Shown: positions 11,946 to 22,260 of the stretch, in pieces
How positions within the stretch are numbered: position 1 is the stretch's first letter
Layout: the number at the start of each line of letters is the position of its first letter
From: Anastrepha obliqua
Taxonomy: Eukaryota; Arthropoda; Insecta; Diptera; Tephritidae
Assembly (NCBI RefSeq): GCF_027943255.1
Contig: NC_072896.1
Location: forward strand, 310,001 to 374,000
Direction: 5' to 3'
DNA length: 64,000 nt
Notes under the pieces: generated by a model
Seen by the model: only the letters and a program-made list of their open reading frames with translations
Databases searched by the model: none
What the model was told of the DNA's origin: nothing
Translations under genes and position numbers: made by a program

Positions 11946-13726
11946 TAAAATTATTTGTGATGTGCATGTCCATATGTATTTTCAAACAAAATAGAGAGAC
12001 CAGCTGCAAAATGTTGCAAGTTATCCGGAAATTTAATAAAGTCAGTTTTTTAGTTTTTGTGCATTCCGGCATGGCGTACGACACATACATATGTATGTGG
12101 CGCCTTCGACTCAAATACACATAATCTATTTTGCTGTCAGATAAATGCGTTGCCGCAACGGCCCATTATGGCTGGCCTATTAAGCTGAATTTCGAACAGC
12201 AACACTCAAAATGGAATTGAATTGCCTCATGCTACAGACGTAGCTATGGTGAACCAAAATAAGGTTATCATTGTTTTATGCGACGCTTGGAAAAAATTGT
12301 AAGCGTTAATTTATGACGATTCCCTCTCATAAACCTAAAATATTTATAGTTATTTGAAGCAGCAACATTCGAATTCCACTTACAGTGATGGAGGACTATT
12401 TAAGAATGGCTCTTGCTAACTGCGCAAAATTTTCCAAGAGAAATATCGCATAGTGGGAGAAAACAAAAGCTGCAGCAGTATTTACGAGTGCTCAACATAT
12501 AAGACGTTCTTGTCAGTAAAGCATCGAAAACCTTGACTTTGATTTGCAAAAGTGCACAAAGCTTGAACGGCATACCATGGAAAAATGTACGTAGTTCCGA
12601 AAAGTATATCCGTTGAGCTTACACTCAAGTAAGCTAGAAGCAATATTGCCATACTAGACTCGAAAATGGGGTGCTCCTACAACAAGAATAGTTTTAGAAT
12701 CACCACATTGAAGATTGAACTATCAAGATTGAACTTACTAACCTGGGAATATAATCGGATAGAACTTGCAGCTTCCGTAAGAAGAAAGATCAAGCCGCCA
12801 ACATATGATGGCATCTGGCCCACCCCTGAGGTAAAAGCGGCACCAGCACCTGGGTAAACATATTTTACCAGAGGAGGAAGTAAAACTAAAAAAATAGCGC
12901 AAATACTAAAATTTCATGAGGAAGTTAGGCTCAGAGGACTAATCTGAATCCTTGAAGGAGGCATAATAGATCTTTCAAATTGCAATAATAATTATCCACC
13001 AATAATTATTTGCTTCCATGCCAATACGATACAAAGCTGTTTACCTTATCTACAGTCGCAGAAAGCAACACAATATGTGCATACATATTTACCGCGAAAT
13101 TCGCATAAATCATTCAACATGTTGGCCGATTAATGAAATTTGAAATTAAATTCTAGATTTTCAGGGACAATGCTAGGAAAGTAGCATTGCATAGTGCATT
13201 AGTCCATATATATATATACACATACATACACATATAAAATTAATAAACAAAAGCACATATTCATATGTATTTACTTTTTTGATATCCATAACAAATGCCC
13301 GTGGTAGGTAAAGAAATCTCAATATTTAAATACTTAAGTACTGAGAAGGAACCCATTTAACCTTAATTGTGTACATACATATATGTATGATAGACCCAGT
13401 GTAGACTGTGTAGTTTCCATTTGTAATTTTCTTAATTTCTAATTTTTTGAATTTGATCTTATTTTTTTGTATTTTCTATGGTCTCAGAGATATTTGTTTC
13501 TAAAGTTACTCTAAAATTCAATTATCTGAGAAAACAAAGGGCGAATCACGATTTGCCTGTTTTTAAAAGCAAGCTAAACACTTTTTAAAATATTTTTTTA
13601 AGTTTTGAAATTGTACTTGCTAACAAGTGACATACATATGTGCATATGTTTATATTTACAGCAAAGTAGAGCTATACTTACTATATATGCACTTATACGA
13701 GTACATTTGTTTCAATTGAAATATAA
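11946..13726. other. No gene recognised; possible gag-like scrap
   Basis: Mostly AT-rich. A short plus-strand frame near 12750-12815 reads SVRRKIKPPTYDG, which resembles the start of some retrotransposon Gag domains (PPTYDG). The match is too short for a firm call. TATA and CATA dinucleotide or tetranucleotide runs occur near 13205-13235. Confidence 0.4.
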
Positions 13727-13734
13727 TTGATTAG

Positions 13735-13922
13735 TGTTAGGTTCTGCAGAAGCTGTCTAGATGAGGAAGAGGAAGAGACGATTTCGCACCTCCTGTGCCA
13801 TTGTCCTGCGCTAACCAAAAGTAAATTTACCACTTTAAGAGAATTTTTCAAAGTACACACTCGTTGTAGGAGACATAAGGACAAGTTCCCCACGCGGCAT
13901 CACAATGGGTCATATATATTTA
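13735..13922 (+). mobile_element. 3' end of an RNase H-type non-LTR retrotransposon
   Basis: The translation includes CRSCLDEEEEETISHLLCHC followed by PALTKSKFTTLREFF, a C-x2-C...H...C knuckle seen after the RNase H domain at the C-terminus of several insect non-LTR elements. It ends with ggcatcacaatgggtca, close to the 3' terminal sequence of the fragment near 20115. Only the last part of the element is present, as expected for 5' truncation. A mariner lies immediately downstream. Confidence 0.65.
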
Positions 13923-13926
13923 TATA

Positions 13927-15065
13927 TTGGGAGGTTGAATTAGTTTTAAAGGTGACACACAGATGGCGCTATTTATCACATTATCGCGTTGGCAATACTG
14001 AATATATATTCATGACAAAGCCTCATCCCTAGGCTTTGTTTATCAGTATCTGTCATTTCGCTGAAGTATAAACAACGCAGTGTTTTCGTGCTCCGAGTAT
14101 GTCAACTTTCGTGCCGTCGAAACGCAATTTGCGGGAAGATTTGCTTTTCTGCTTCAATTTGAAAAAAAAAATACAGCCCAAGCCCGTGAATTGCTGCAGG
14201 AGGCCTACCCAGACCATACTCCGTCGATTTCAACATGTGAGTACTGGTTTCGACGATTCAAAAGTGGTGATTTTCACTCCGAAGACAAGGAGCGTCTTGG
14301 CCAGCCCAAAAAGTTCGAAGACGCGGAATTGGGGGAATTGGTAAACGAGGACTCGTGCCAAACCCAAGAAGAGCTTGCTGAATCATTGGGCGTTGATAAA
14401 TCAACCGTTTGCAAGCGTCTAAAAGCGATGGGAATGATCCAAAAGTAAGGACATTGGGTCATGGGGTTTGCCCGGCCACGCATCAACGTCGACGGCCAAG
14501 CAGAATATTCACTGCAAGAAAATCATGCTCTGCATTTGGTGGGATCAGGTCGGCGTCGTATATTTTGAGCTACTCCAACCGGGCGAAACAATCACGGGGG
14601 ATCGTTACCGACTGCAATTGATGCGTTTAAGCCGGGCATTGAAAGAAAAACGGCCGGAAACGGTAAAAAGGCACGACAAGGTTATTTTGCAACATGACAA
14701 CGCTCGGCCGCATGTTGCTCAACCTGTCAAAAAATACCTTGGAACGCTTGGCTGGGAAGTGTTACCCCACCCGCCGTATAGTCCAGACATAGCTCCCTCC
14801 GATTATCATTTGTTCCGGTATATGAGTCTCGATTTGGCGGACCAGCGGTTCTCCTCGTACGAGGCTACCAAAATATGGGTTGAGTCATGGATAGCCAAGC
14901 AGCGGCCAGAATTTTGGAGAAACGGCATCCGGAAATTGCCCGAAAGATGGGCGAAAGTTGTAGCTAGCGATGGCCAATACTTCGAATAAAATATTTTGTA
15001 CCGTTTTTTCACAATAAAGCCCCAAATCTTCGAAAAAAACCTTTAAAACTAATTCAATATCCCAA
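13927..15065 (+). mobile_element. Mariner element, internally deleted (copy M2)
   Basis: A 1,139-bp element. The left terminus begins TTGGGAGGTTGAATTAGTTT and the right terminus matches it as a reverse complement at 25 of 27 positions. TA flanks both ends (13925-13926 and 15066-15067). It is about 150 bp shorter than a complete mariner, which matches the block missing from the transposase. It belongs to a different mariner lineage from the copies at 9.4 and 62.0 kb, judged by both termini and protein. Confidence 0.93.
14099..14989 (+). pseudogene. Mariner transposase lacking the first catalytic block
   Basis: The start is MSTFVPSKRNLREDLLFCFN. A frameshift in a run of ten A at 14161-14170 follows, after which the frame continues TAQARELLQEAYPDHTPS, the first helix-turn-helix, the WFRRFKSGDF linker and a second helix-turn-helix ending MGMIQK with a stop at 14446. 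The next frame (14468 on) resumes at PGHASTSTAKQNIHCKKIML, so the segment with the first catalytic aspartate (TGDEKW in relatives) is gone. The second (HDNARPH) and third (SPDIAPSDYHLF) blocks are intact with 34 residues between the aspartates. It ends KLPERWAKVVASDGQYFE. Confidence 0.9.
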
Positions 15066-15067
15066 TA

Positions 15068-18042
15068 ATTAAGAAATTGACCAAAGCACCCCATGAAATA
15101 AACTCAAAAATTTGAAATATTTATACAACTTTGATTTCTTTGAATAAACCCTAATGTAAATAAAAAAATTCAATAAACTTCAAACTTGCGCCTTTCTATT
15201 CAATCCCATGTGGATTTAGATATATGTATATATTCTTACAATATTCTATTCTATCATTCTTAAATGAACGCTTTCCTAGAGAAAGCTTTAAGCGGTAAAT
15301 TGCCCAATATAAAATTAATGAAACGTACGTATAATTTAAAATAGTATCAGCAATCAATTGCCAATAGTTAAACTGCAACGCAAACATATTTAGTCATGAA
15401 TATTAGTTCGAATGCGTCATTTGCGGTAATCGGATTATCAACTGAGTGACTATCCCTGCCAGCCATGACTAAGCACTTCCCCTCAAAATTCCAAAACTCT
15501 CACACTTTTTCTCTAAAGAGCAATACAAAAGCAAATACGGCTTACTAACAGGCCTCCGCAGGCCTCTGCGTGTGCTATACTAATATACTATTCGGTTTTC
15601 ACGGGTTCCGAACCCACAGCAAGCATGAAACACAAATTTATTTATAGAAGCTGATGAAAATTTCTTCTGCCTTGCAAAAGTTTCACGCAAAACATCATTA
15701 CATTATTATGTATTATATTATTTAATAAAAAAGCGAATTATATGCTTTTCCCGGGGCTTGCACCAAGGCTTTTGAAATGGATTGTTCAGGGTTTATCCAT
15801 TTGCGTACTATGCTATTACTCCACCTTTGAAATTACTGAAACTCACTTTTTATCTCGTTTTTTTTACCACTTTTGGTTGGCAGGAATCTCACACACCTAC
15901 TATTTTATTTAAGCCACTACAAAAGTAAAAATGTACGAGTATGCATCACCGAACTGTATTTATGCTATACCGGTAGCCTTCCAAATATTTAGCAGAGTAG
16001 AAATGACCATTAAAATCGCATTCAACTTAATATATTTACATTCCGTAAATCGCTTTGCGAATTGTGTCACCTAAATAATATTACAAATACAAAATAGGTA
16101 TTATGAACACTTGGTATTAACGGTTATGGGCAACATGCTAATGTTTTACAAATATATTCTGTAAATTAACGTTTTTAATTTATGTATGACATGACTTTTG
16201 ATGAGCCTGACCAGTAATATGAGTTTACATAAAAAAGTTATATTATATATTATATCACTTAAATAAGAGGAAAAGGAGGATCACGGCCATATTTTTACTT
16301 TTTTCAGTTATACAATAATTATAAAAAACTGTTTACCAAAGGTGCAATTGCTATGTCAAACTTCGAAAAACGGAGAAATTATTATTTAAGTTATGGCTCT
16401 ATCCCTTTAAAAAATGTAGTTTGGCTTAATACCCATCCGAGGGCTTTACAGTGGAACATCTCAATATTTTTCTTTCTTCTGCTATTTGTAGTGTAAGGAA
16501 ATTGGTTTAACGAAATAAATGATCAAAGGAAAATGGCAATTACTAGATGCTTATTTTAAGCCTTCCAGAAAAATTAGCTCGTCGGGCAGGCGCTGGGTAT
16601 TCAAGGAGTGGGAAGCAAAAGCCAAGAGAGTATATTTTAGTAAGATAAAAACCAATTGGTTTCTGCTAAATCTGCTTGAAATGGAGTTTGTCTACATTAT
16701 TCAGGCATTTGAACCAGAAATGAACACAAACACAAATAAACTAGAAACAACGTCACTATGCAAAGCCAAGTAATTAATTGCACATTGTGATGTACACCAT
16801 GAACGAAGCCAATGCCGAAAACTCAGATGCAGTTGAAACAAATTCCAACACAGATTAGGATTGCACAGATATTATTTACAGCGTACATACACACAATTCT
16901 ATGAGTTTTGTAAGCCAGCAATTAACTTGTATTTGCAATTTCTATCCAATCATCGAAGCCCTGTTAGTAAAGTTGGGCTCATATGAAATTGCAGCAAATT
17001 CAAATTCACTTGCAGATGTTATTTTTATTTATTTGTTTAGGCTGCTCCCATAAGCAAAGACTTCTTTGATTGTAAATATAAATTTGAAAAATACATTTTT
17101 AATACACATACATACATAGTAAGTGCACGTTCTTGTTGTTGCTGTAACCTTCGATTGCGAACGAACGATAAATATTCTGCAGTTTGGCGATATTTCATGT
17201 TTCACATTTTTAGACTTAACTAAATCTAATATTGTAGAGGTAGCTGCAACAACGGCAGTTGGAAATGCTACACGATTTTACTTTATTGCGCACAAAAAAC
17301 CTTGTGCACATCATATGAAAGGTGTCTCGCGCTCTAAGGCAATCAGTATGGCAAGGGAGAATGTAATTTTACTTCCATATGCCAACATATCTGCAGAGGG
17401 TGGTCCAAATGTTGTAATATTTTTGAAGCATATTTCAAAGTTCTAAATCATCTCGACTAAAAAACCAGATATACAAAATTCAACAAAATTGGTGAACTTT
17501 CTCGAGGCAGCGACATGGCACATCTTCGAGAAAGAATTGGAAATTTTTTTTTTGTATTATAACCGTAATGTATCAAAAGAAATGGATTATTAAATAAAAT
17601 ATAGCTTAAAAAAACTAAAAAACACGCTTTTATTGCTAATCGAACTAAAAAGTAGAAAATAAATTTTAATGACAAAGGGACCTATAATGAAGTAATAGCA
17701 AATCGAAGGATCAGTCATAGTCAACTACCTCAGCACAGAATTATAACAAAAATTAAGATACAAATAGAGTAATTCAAATTAGAGTTAAAAGCGTGGGATG
17801 CTTGATATAGTAAATATTATAATCATTCTATTGGCAACTACCTATGTACACGCTTTTAACTCTAAATACTAACCTCAATGGTGGTGTGGAAACTAAAACT
17901 TCCCAATTTTTGTTTAAAAAAATACCCAATTCATGTTTCTACCGGTATGGCAATATTGGAAAATGTTATAAAAAATGCACATTTTTCAGCGCTCTCACGA
18001 GAAAAAGAGTTTCCCATCTAGTCATCTATGTTGTGTGTTCCG
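15068..18042. other. No gene recognised
   Basis: AT-rich sequence. A 107-codon plus-strand frame at 17123-17446 and an 84-codon frame at 16519-16773 are the longest; neither shows a domain, signal peptide or splice context that I can support. Nothing else identifiable. Confidence 0.55.
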
Positions 18043-18135
18043 AGTCGATCAGATTTTCAGAAGCCAGTGAAAATTAAGCTCAAAGATTCCGTTACAGTCA
18101 TTCATACATGCAACCCGAGCTAATAAAAGTGTGTT
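18043..18135. repeat. Direct repeat A, copy 1
   Basis: About 93 bp beginning agtcgatcag and ending aataaaagtgtgtt. It is repeated at 18592-18696 with small changes and a longer CATA run. Confidence 0.85.
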
Positions 18136-18143
18136 CAAAAAAT

Positions 18144-18187
18144 AAAATATTAATCCTGGCAATCCTAATAAGGATAATGGAAAATTT
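18144..18187. repeat. Direct repeat B, copy 1 (44 bp)
   Basis: Begins aaaatattaatcctggcaat and is identical over 44 bp to 18497-18540. The two copies bracket the mariner half-element. Confidence 0.9.
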
Positions 18188-18191
18188 ATCT

Positions 18192-18488
18192 CACATGTCT
18201 CACACTGCACTCGTTCTTCGTGACTATTTCGCCAAAAATTCCACGCATATCGTTCCGCAACCACCGTATTCGCCTGATTTGGCTCCGTGTGACTTCTGGC
18301 TATTCCCAAAACTCAAGAGACCACTACCGGAAATGGACTATTTGGCATGTTTCGGGGATTGGAAAACTCGTTGGCATAACTGTATTTCATCGAGAGGGCA
18401 TTATTTTGAAGGGGATGAAATTGATTTACAAGAATAAATGACGATTTTTCATTTTACAACCAAATTCACCTTACTTTTTGCCCACAGG
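18192..18488 (+). mobile_element. 3' half of a mariner (copy M3)
   Basis: The translation reads VLRDYFAKNSTHIVPQPPY followed by SPDLAPCDFWLFPKLKRPL, then a gap, then CFGDWKTRWHNCISSRGHYF and EGDEIDLQE with a stop. This is the C-terminal third of a mariner transposase from the same broad lineage as the 62.0-kb copy (YFEGDKIN ending). The right terminus, read inward, begins CCTGTGGGCAAAAAGTAAGG and is followed outward by TA at 18489-18490. The left half and left terminus are missing. Confidence 0.8.
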
Positions 18489-18496
18489 TAAAAAAG

Positions 18497-18540
18497 AAAA
18501 TATTAATCCTGGCAATCCTAATAAGGATAATGGAAAATTT
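18497..18540. repeat. Direct repeat B, copy 2 (44 bp)
   Basis: Perfect second copy of repeat B, just outside the right terminus of the mariner half-element. Confidence 0.9.
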
Positions 18541-18591
18541 TTATCAAATTATTGCATTGTCATCGGTCCTTGATAGGCGTGCAAAATTTCA

Positions 18592-18640
18592 AGTCGATCA
18601 GATGTTTAGAAGTCAGTGAAAATTAAGCTCAAAGATTCCG

Positions 18641-18671
<31 letters not shown>

Positions 18672-18696
18672 CAACCCGTCCTAATAAAAGTGTGTT
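18592..18696. repeat. Direct repeat A, copy 2, with CATA microsatellite
   Basis: Second copy of repeat A. It contains a run of about eight CATA/ATAC units (18642-18672), whereas copy 1 has only a trace (cattcatacatg). The order in the locus is A1-B1-mariner-B2-spacer-A2. Confidence 0.85.
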
Positions 18697-19250
18697 AAAA
18701 AATACTTGCAGTTGAGGCACCATTGCATGTGCGTTTATGTTTGCTTATTTTTGTGCCTTCAGTCAGGGTGCAAGAAGCAAATTATAGGAGCAAAATAATG
18801 TTCTGCACTTAGCCATGTAATATAAATATATTTCCCAACACAATTTACTGCTCTATGAAGCTTAAAATTGTGCAAGATTTTACATGAAGGCATACTCGCG
18901 TATACAAATATTAAGTAACAGGTACATCTATAGTAATGAAGAAATGAATGTCTTTTACCGCAAAATTTAAGTTCAAAAACGCATTAATCACATGCGCAAG
19001 ACACACGGCTTAGATGTGTAGTCGTAAGTGAAAAATGATAAGTCATAAGTGGCAAGTTACAAATCAACAGTCTAACAAAATAAATCCAAAGTCACACTCT
19101 GGTCCGAATTACTTGAAACTTTTAAAAATTCTGGTTCAAAAGTTGAAAGTTTTGATGTAATTCTGAAAAATTTTGTACAAAATTGAAGCTATGTACATAT
19201 GTGTTATGTGCATTTGCATAAATACAAATGAAATGTTACTAAACTTAAGT
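18697..19250. other. No gene recognised
   Basis: AT-rich spacer without a supported feature. Confidence 0.55.
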
Positions 19251-19251
19251 T

Positions 19252-19469
19252 TACAGTTTCAAGCCGACTCCGAACGGCAGATATTTTTTTTATGAGGAGC
19301 TTTTTCATGGCAGAAATACACTCGGAAGTTTGTCATTGCCTGCCGAGGGGCGACCGCTGTTAGAAAAAACTTTTTCTTCACTTTGGCGTTTCACCGAGAC
19401 TCGAACCTACGTTCTCTCTGGATTCCTAATGGTATTCACACACCAACCCATTCGGCTACGGCGGCCGCC
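19252..19469 (-). mobile_element. tRNA-headed SINE, short form (copy S1)
   Basis: Minus-strand SINE. The 5' head reads GGCGGCCGCCGTAGCCGAAT with a box-A-like TAGCCGAATGGG and a box-B-like GGTTCGAGTCTC, followed by a body including GAAAAAGCTCCTCATAAAAA. It stops at ACTGTA, just where the LINE-like tail module begins in the long form at 21000-21324. No clear target-site duplication is seen, so whether it was always short or was trimmed is open. The head is degraded enough that it is not a tRNA gene. Confidence 0.88.
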
Positions 19470-19598
19470 CAAAAAGAGACATTGTTTGAAGTAAATATTA
19501 ATCACTTAATGTTCGACGCTTATTAACAAAAATGTATCGCTGACCATACAACCATCATCATTTAGCACCGACAAAAAATAGGTACAATTAATTTTCTC

Positions 19599-20130
19599 GT
19601 GAATTCCGGGAAGGAAGGCTTCAATATTAGGCTCATTTGGGTTCCCGGTCACAGCGGAATAGAGGAAAACTGCTGGGCCGATGAGGGGGCTACACTGGGG
19701 ACCCTTGAAACGGCTTCATCGCAATATGAGAGGATTGGAGTTCCCTTAGGAACCTGTGGTCTGCTCCTGGAAAGATGGTCTTCGCGTCAACTCAGCGAAC
19801 GCTGCGATATTGCGCGAACATGCAAAGTCGCGAGATCCTTCTGGCCGCGGGTAGATCGGGGGCGCTCGAGAGAACTTCTAAGGCTAACAAAGCCACAGCG
19901 ATCAAATTAGGTAGGTTTCTCACTTTTTCGCTACACCAACGGATATTGCGGGTTTAAGTATCACACATCTGGTTAAATTCATCAGCAGCTTGAAGCGGTT
20001 AACATATACGTAAATCGCCACTGTTAGACGTCATCATCAAATCCTCTAATCCAAGCCTTTGATTCTGTCTGGTTCCTCCCCCTCTCCTGTTCCCCTCCCC
20101 TCCCCCTGTGTGGTATCACAATGGACACAT
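19599..20130 (+). mobile_element. Non-LTR retrotransposon relic: RNase H end and 3' UTR
   Basis: The translation has IRLIWVPGHSGIEENCWADE, the last catalytic segment of a retroelement RNase H, followed by a degraded tail to about 19910. The 3' region includes a pyrimidine-rich stretch (20078-20107) and ggtatcacaatggacaca near 20112, similar to the 3' end of the fragment at 13735-13922. The reverse transcriptase and endonuclease are absent, as in a 5'-truncated insertion. The exact 3' end is uncertain. Confidence 0.7.
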
Positions 20131-20985
20131 TTAAAATTAACCGGGAAGGTAATCCAAAATCAGTTGTTGTGCCATAAAATATCGATGATGATGATAATGA
20201 CAATTAAACCGTTTTCTACCACTAATGTTCATTTTTCCATTGTCAGCCCAGAAATATAAATAGCAAAGTGGTGTTCGATGGATCAAAAGCTTCAACTATT
20301 GTATGATGAATAGATAAAAAAATTGTGGTACGATTCACTTTGAACACCTTTCGCCTGCCCAAATTATGAACAAGAATTATTGGTATTATGCGTCATTTCC
20401 TTAGAAGAAGAAGATTATTCAGAATAAATAATGATTGTAAAGCTCATTAACAAAGTCACATCTAAATTGCATCACAGAAATATATTTTTTATTACTACTC
20501 CCGCATTGCACCAACTTTGATGACTTATTAAGCAACAGGTAATTAGTACATCATTAAAGTGGGGATTTGTGTGAGGCTTGAGTAGAAAAGCAAATACATA
20601 TAAACACATACCTTCGTAGATACAAAAAGTTACATCTTTGCATGCCAAGCATGAGAATGTAGAAATGTGTATAAATCTGCATGTGAATTCGAACGACTAG
20701 GCAAAGTTGACATGGCAAGGTTAATTGAACGAGAAATTTAATACCAATTTAATAGCAATAAACGTTAGCTTCTATGCATGCATGCATACATTCAAGTATA
20801 TTAATATGCAGTATTTTGCATAGATAGTGTAATATTTTCCAGGACTCATTCATTGTAAGTCTGCATTAAATAAAATGTCTAAAATAAATTCGATCAATGC
20901 AAGACCAAAGGTGGAGTAATTTTAAGACCAACTGCTTACATTGTTTTGCATTAAATACTAATTCATATGTATTAAAATTTAAAAA
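20131..20985. other. No gene recognised
   Basis: AT-rich sequence with a short GATGAT run near 20184-20200. No supported feature. Confidence 0.5.
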
Positions 20986-20986
20986 C

Positions 20987-20999
20987 ATATGTACCAGTC
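20987..20999. repeat. Target-site duplication, left copy (SINE S2)
   Basis: The sequence atatgtaccagtc is repeated exactly at 21325-21337 and brackets the SINE. Confidence 0.9.
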
Positions 21000-21324
21000 T
21001 ATATATATATATATAATTGGTGCGTACACCCTTTTTGGTTGTTTGGCCGAGATCCTCCTCGTATTTGTGGTGTGCGTCTTGATGTTGTTCCACAAATGGA
21101 GGGACCTACAGTTTCAAGCCAACTCCGAACGGCAGATATTTTTATGAGGAGCTTTTTCATGGCAGAAGTACACTCGGAGGTTTGCCATTGCCTGCCGAGG
21201 GGCGACCGCTATTAGAAAAATGTTTTTCTTAATTTTGGTGTTTCACCGAGATTCGAACCGACGTTCTCTCTGTGAATTGCGAATGGTAGTCACGCACCAA
21301 CCCATTCGGCTACGGCGGCCGCCA
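21000..21324 (-). mobile_element. tRNA-headed SINE, long form, complete (copy S2)
   Basis: About 325 bp on the minus strand with a perfect 13-bp target-site duplication. Order from 5' to 3': tRNA-like head (box A TAGCCGAATGGG near 21303-21314, box B GGTTCGAATC at 21259-21250); body with GAAAAAGCTCCTCATAAAAA; a junction at ACTGTA; a second module starting GGTCCCTCCATTTGTGG; the LINE-like 38-nt end at 21051-21014; and an AT-repeat tail. RNA polymerase III transcription is expected for such elements. Mobilisation by the RTE LINE in this window is inferred from the shared end. Confidence 0.93.
21014..21051 (-). promoter_or_regulatory. LINE-like 3' terminal block of SINE S2
   Basis: 38 nt starting CTCGGCCAAA and ending CGCACCAATTA, the same length and boundaries as the LINE 3' end at 47710-47747. 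The middle 16 nt (CAACCAAAAAGGGTGT) pair less well than in the SINE copy at 53140-53177. Confidence 0.7.
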
Positions 21325-21337
21325 ATATGTACCAGTC
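21325..21337. repeat. Target-site duplication, right copy (SINE S2)
   Basis: Second copy of atatgtaccagtc. Confidence 0.9.
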
Positions 21338-21387
21338 AATCTCAAATAAAATGGTTCGTATATTATCATCTCAATTTAACTCCTGCC

Positions 21388-22260
21388 CTAGGTTAGGTTA
21401 GGTTAGCCAGGTGGCTTGTCAAGAAAGACATTAGGGGCCTAAGGCCTATTGTCATACCTGCATTTGATTTCCATCCCCTAACTAAGTTGCTTAAATCACT
21501 TAGACCTTTTTAAGAAGGTAACTGGAGGGATCCAGTAAGACGTTTTTTCAAATTTCCCAGGCCTTCGAAAAAATAATCAAATAACAATATTTGGCACGGC
21601 TTCTTTGAAGTGAGGGGTATTCACAGAGGAGGTGTTGTACCGACTCAATTTCTTCTTTATCTCCACAACTTTTGTAGAAGCCATTGTGAGGTACACCCAT
21701 CCTACTGGCTAAGGTGCCAATAGTGCAGTGACCCGTTGTTGATCTGTTGAATCCGAGCAGACATTTTGTACTTTTAATATTCAGTTTTAGCCAGAGCGCT
21801 TTGAATACCCTACAGTTAGTAGCCAGAGACCACCTTCTATTGGGTTCCTCGATTACGCTCAAGTCAATCACAGTATACAGTTCGTTTAGAGGAATATTTA
21901 TTTTCTCTACCACTCGTTCAAGGTTAAGCGCCGAGCCTTTCCTTGCACATTCATCCGCTCTTTCATTTCCTTCCACTCCAGAGTAGCCGCGGACCTAACA
22001 AAGTGTGGTGTTGTGTTGTTGGATAAGCGAGAGGGGCCTCCTACATTCTTTAACTCAACTATCAACAAAAATGGCAAGGTTTCCCGAAGATCCCGGTAAG
22101 TCCATTAGTTTTATCGTTTTTGCTGCTTTTTCTATAGCGTAGATCTCAGCTTGGAACGCTACACCGGTTTGGAAGTCTAAAGAAGCAAGTTAAAGTCAGT
22201 ATAAATATGGTGACCACTATCATCTGATATGAATCTGGTCTGCCTATCCTTTTTGCCGGG
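21388..22260 (-). mobile_element. RNase H-bearing non-LTR relic with CCTAA-type tail
   Basis: A minus-strand relic. From 5' to 3' it shows an RNase H start (HIYTD near 22220), VAFQAEIYAIEKAAKTIK near 22160, an interrupted IFVDS block, the VRGYSGVEGNERADECARKG block near 21990-21930, and a C-terminal knuckle with CEYPSLQRSRAKY. Several stops break the frame between 22080 and 21990. At its 3' side (plus-strand 21388-21407) sit about three TAGGT/TTAGG units, read as CCTAA repeats on the element strand, probably its simple-repeat tail. It is a different family from the 19.6-kb relic. Confidence 0.75.
21548..21976 (-). pseudogene. RNase H C-terminal fragment
   Basis: The longest intact part (142 codons) of the relic at 21388-22260. 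It begins inside the last RNase H catalytic block (EGNERADECARKGSALNL) and runs to the C-terminus. The residues GTLASRMGVPHNGFYKSCGD and QHLLCEYPSLQRSRAKY are typical of the post-RNase H tail of I/Jockey-like elements; the clade is not fixed. Confidence 0.65.

Noticed and set aside
17123..17446. 107-codon gene
   Set aside because: No recognisable motif, isolated in AT-rich DNA; length is compatible with chance.
19440..19469. Possible tRNA gene (box A-like and box B-like sequence)
   Set aside because: It is the head of a SINE repeated elsewhere in the window; no cloverleaf with paired acceptor stem can be drawn.
21388..21407. Telomeric repeat tract
   Set aside because: Only about three units, placed exactly at the 3' side of a non-LTR relic.
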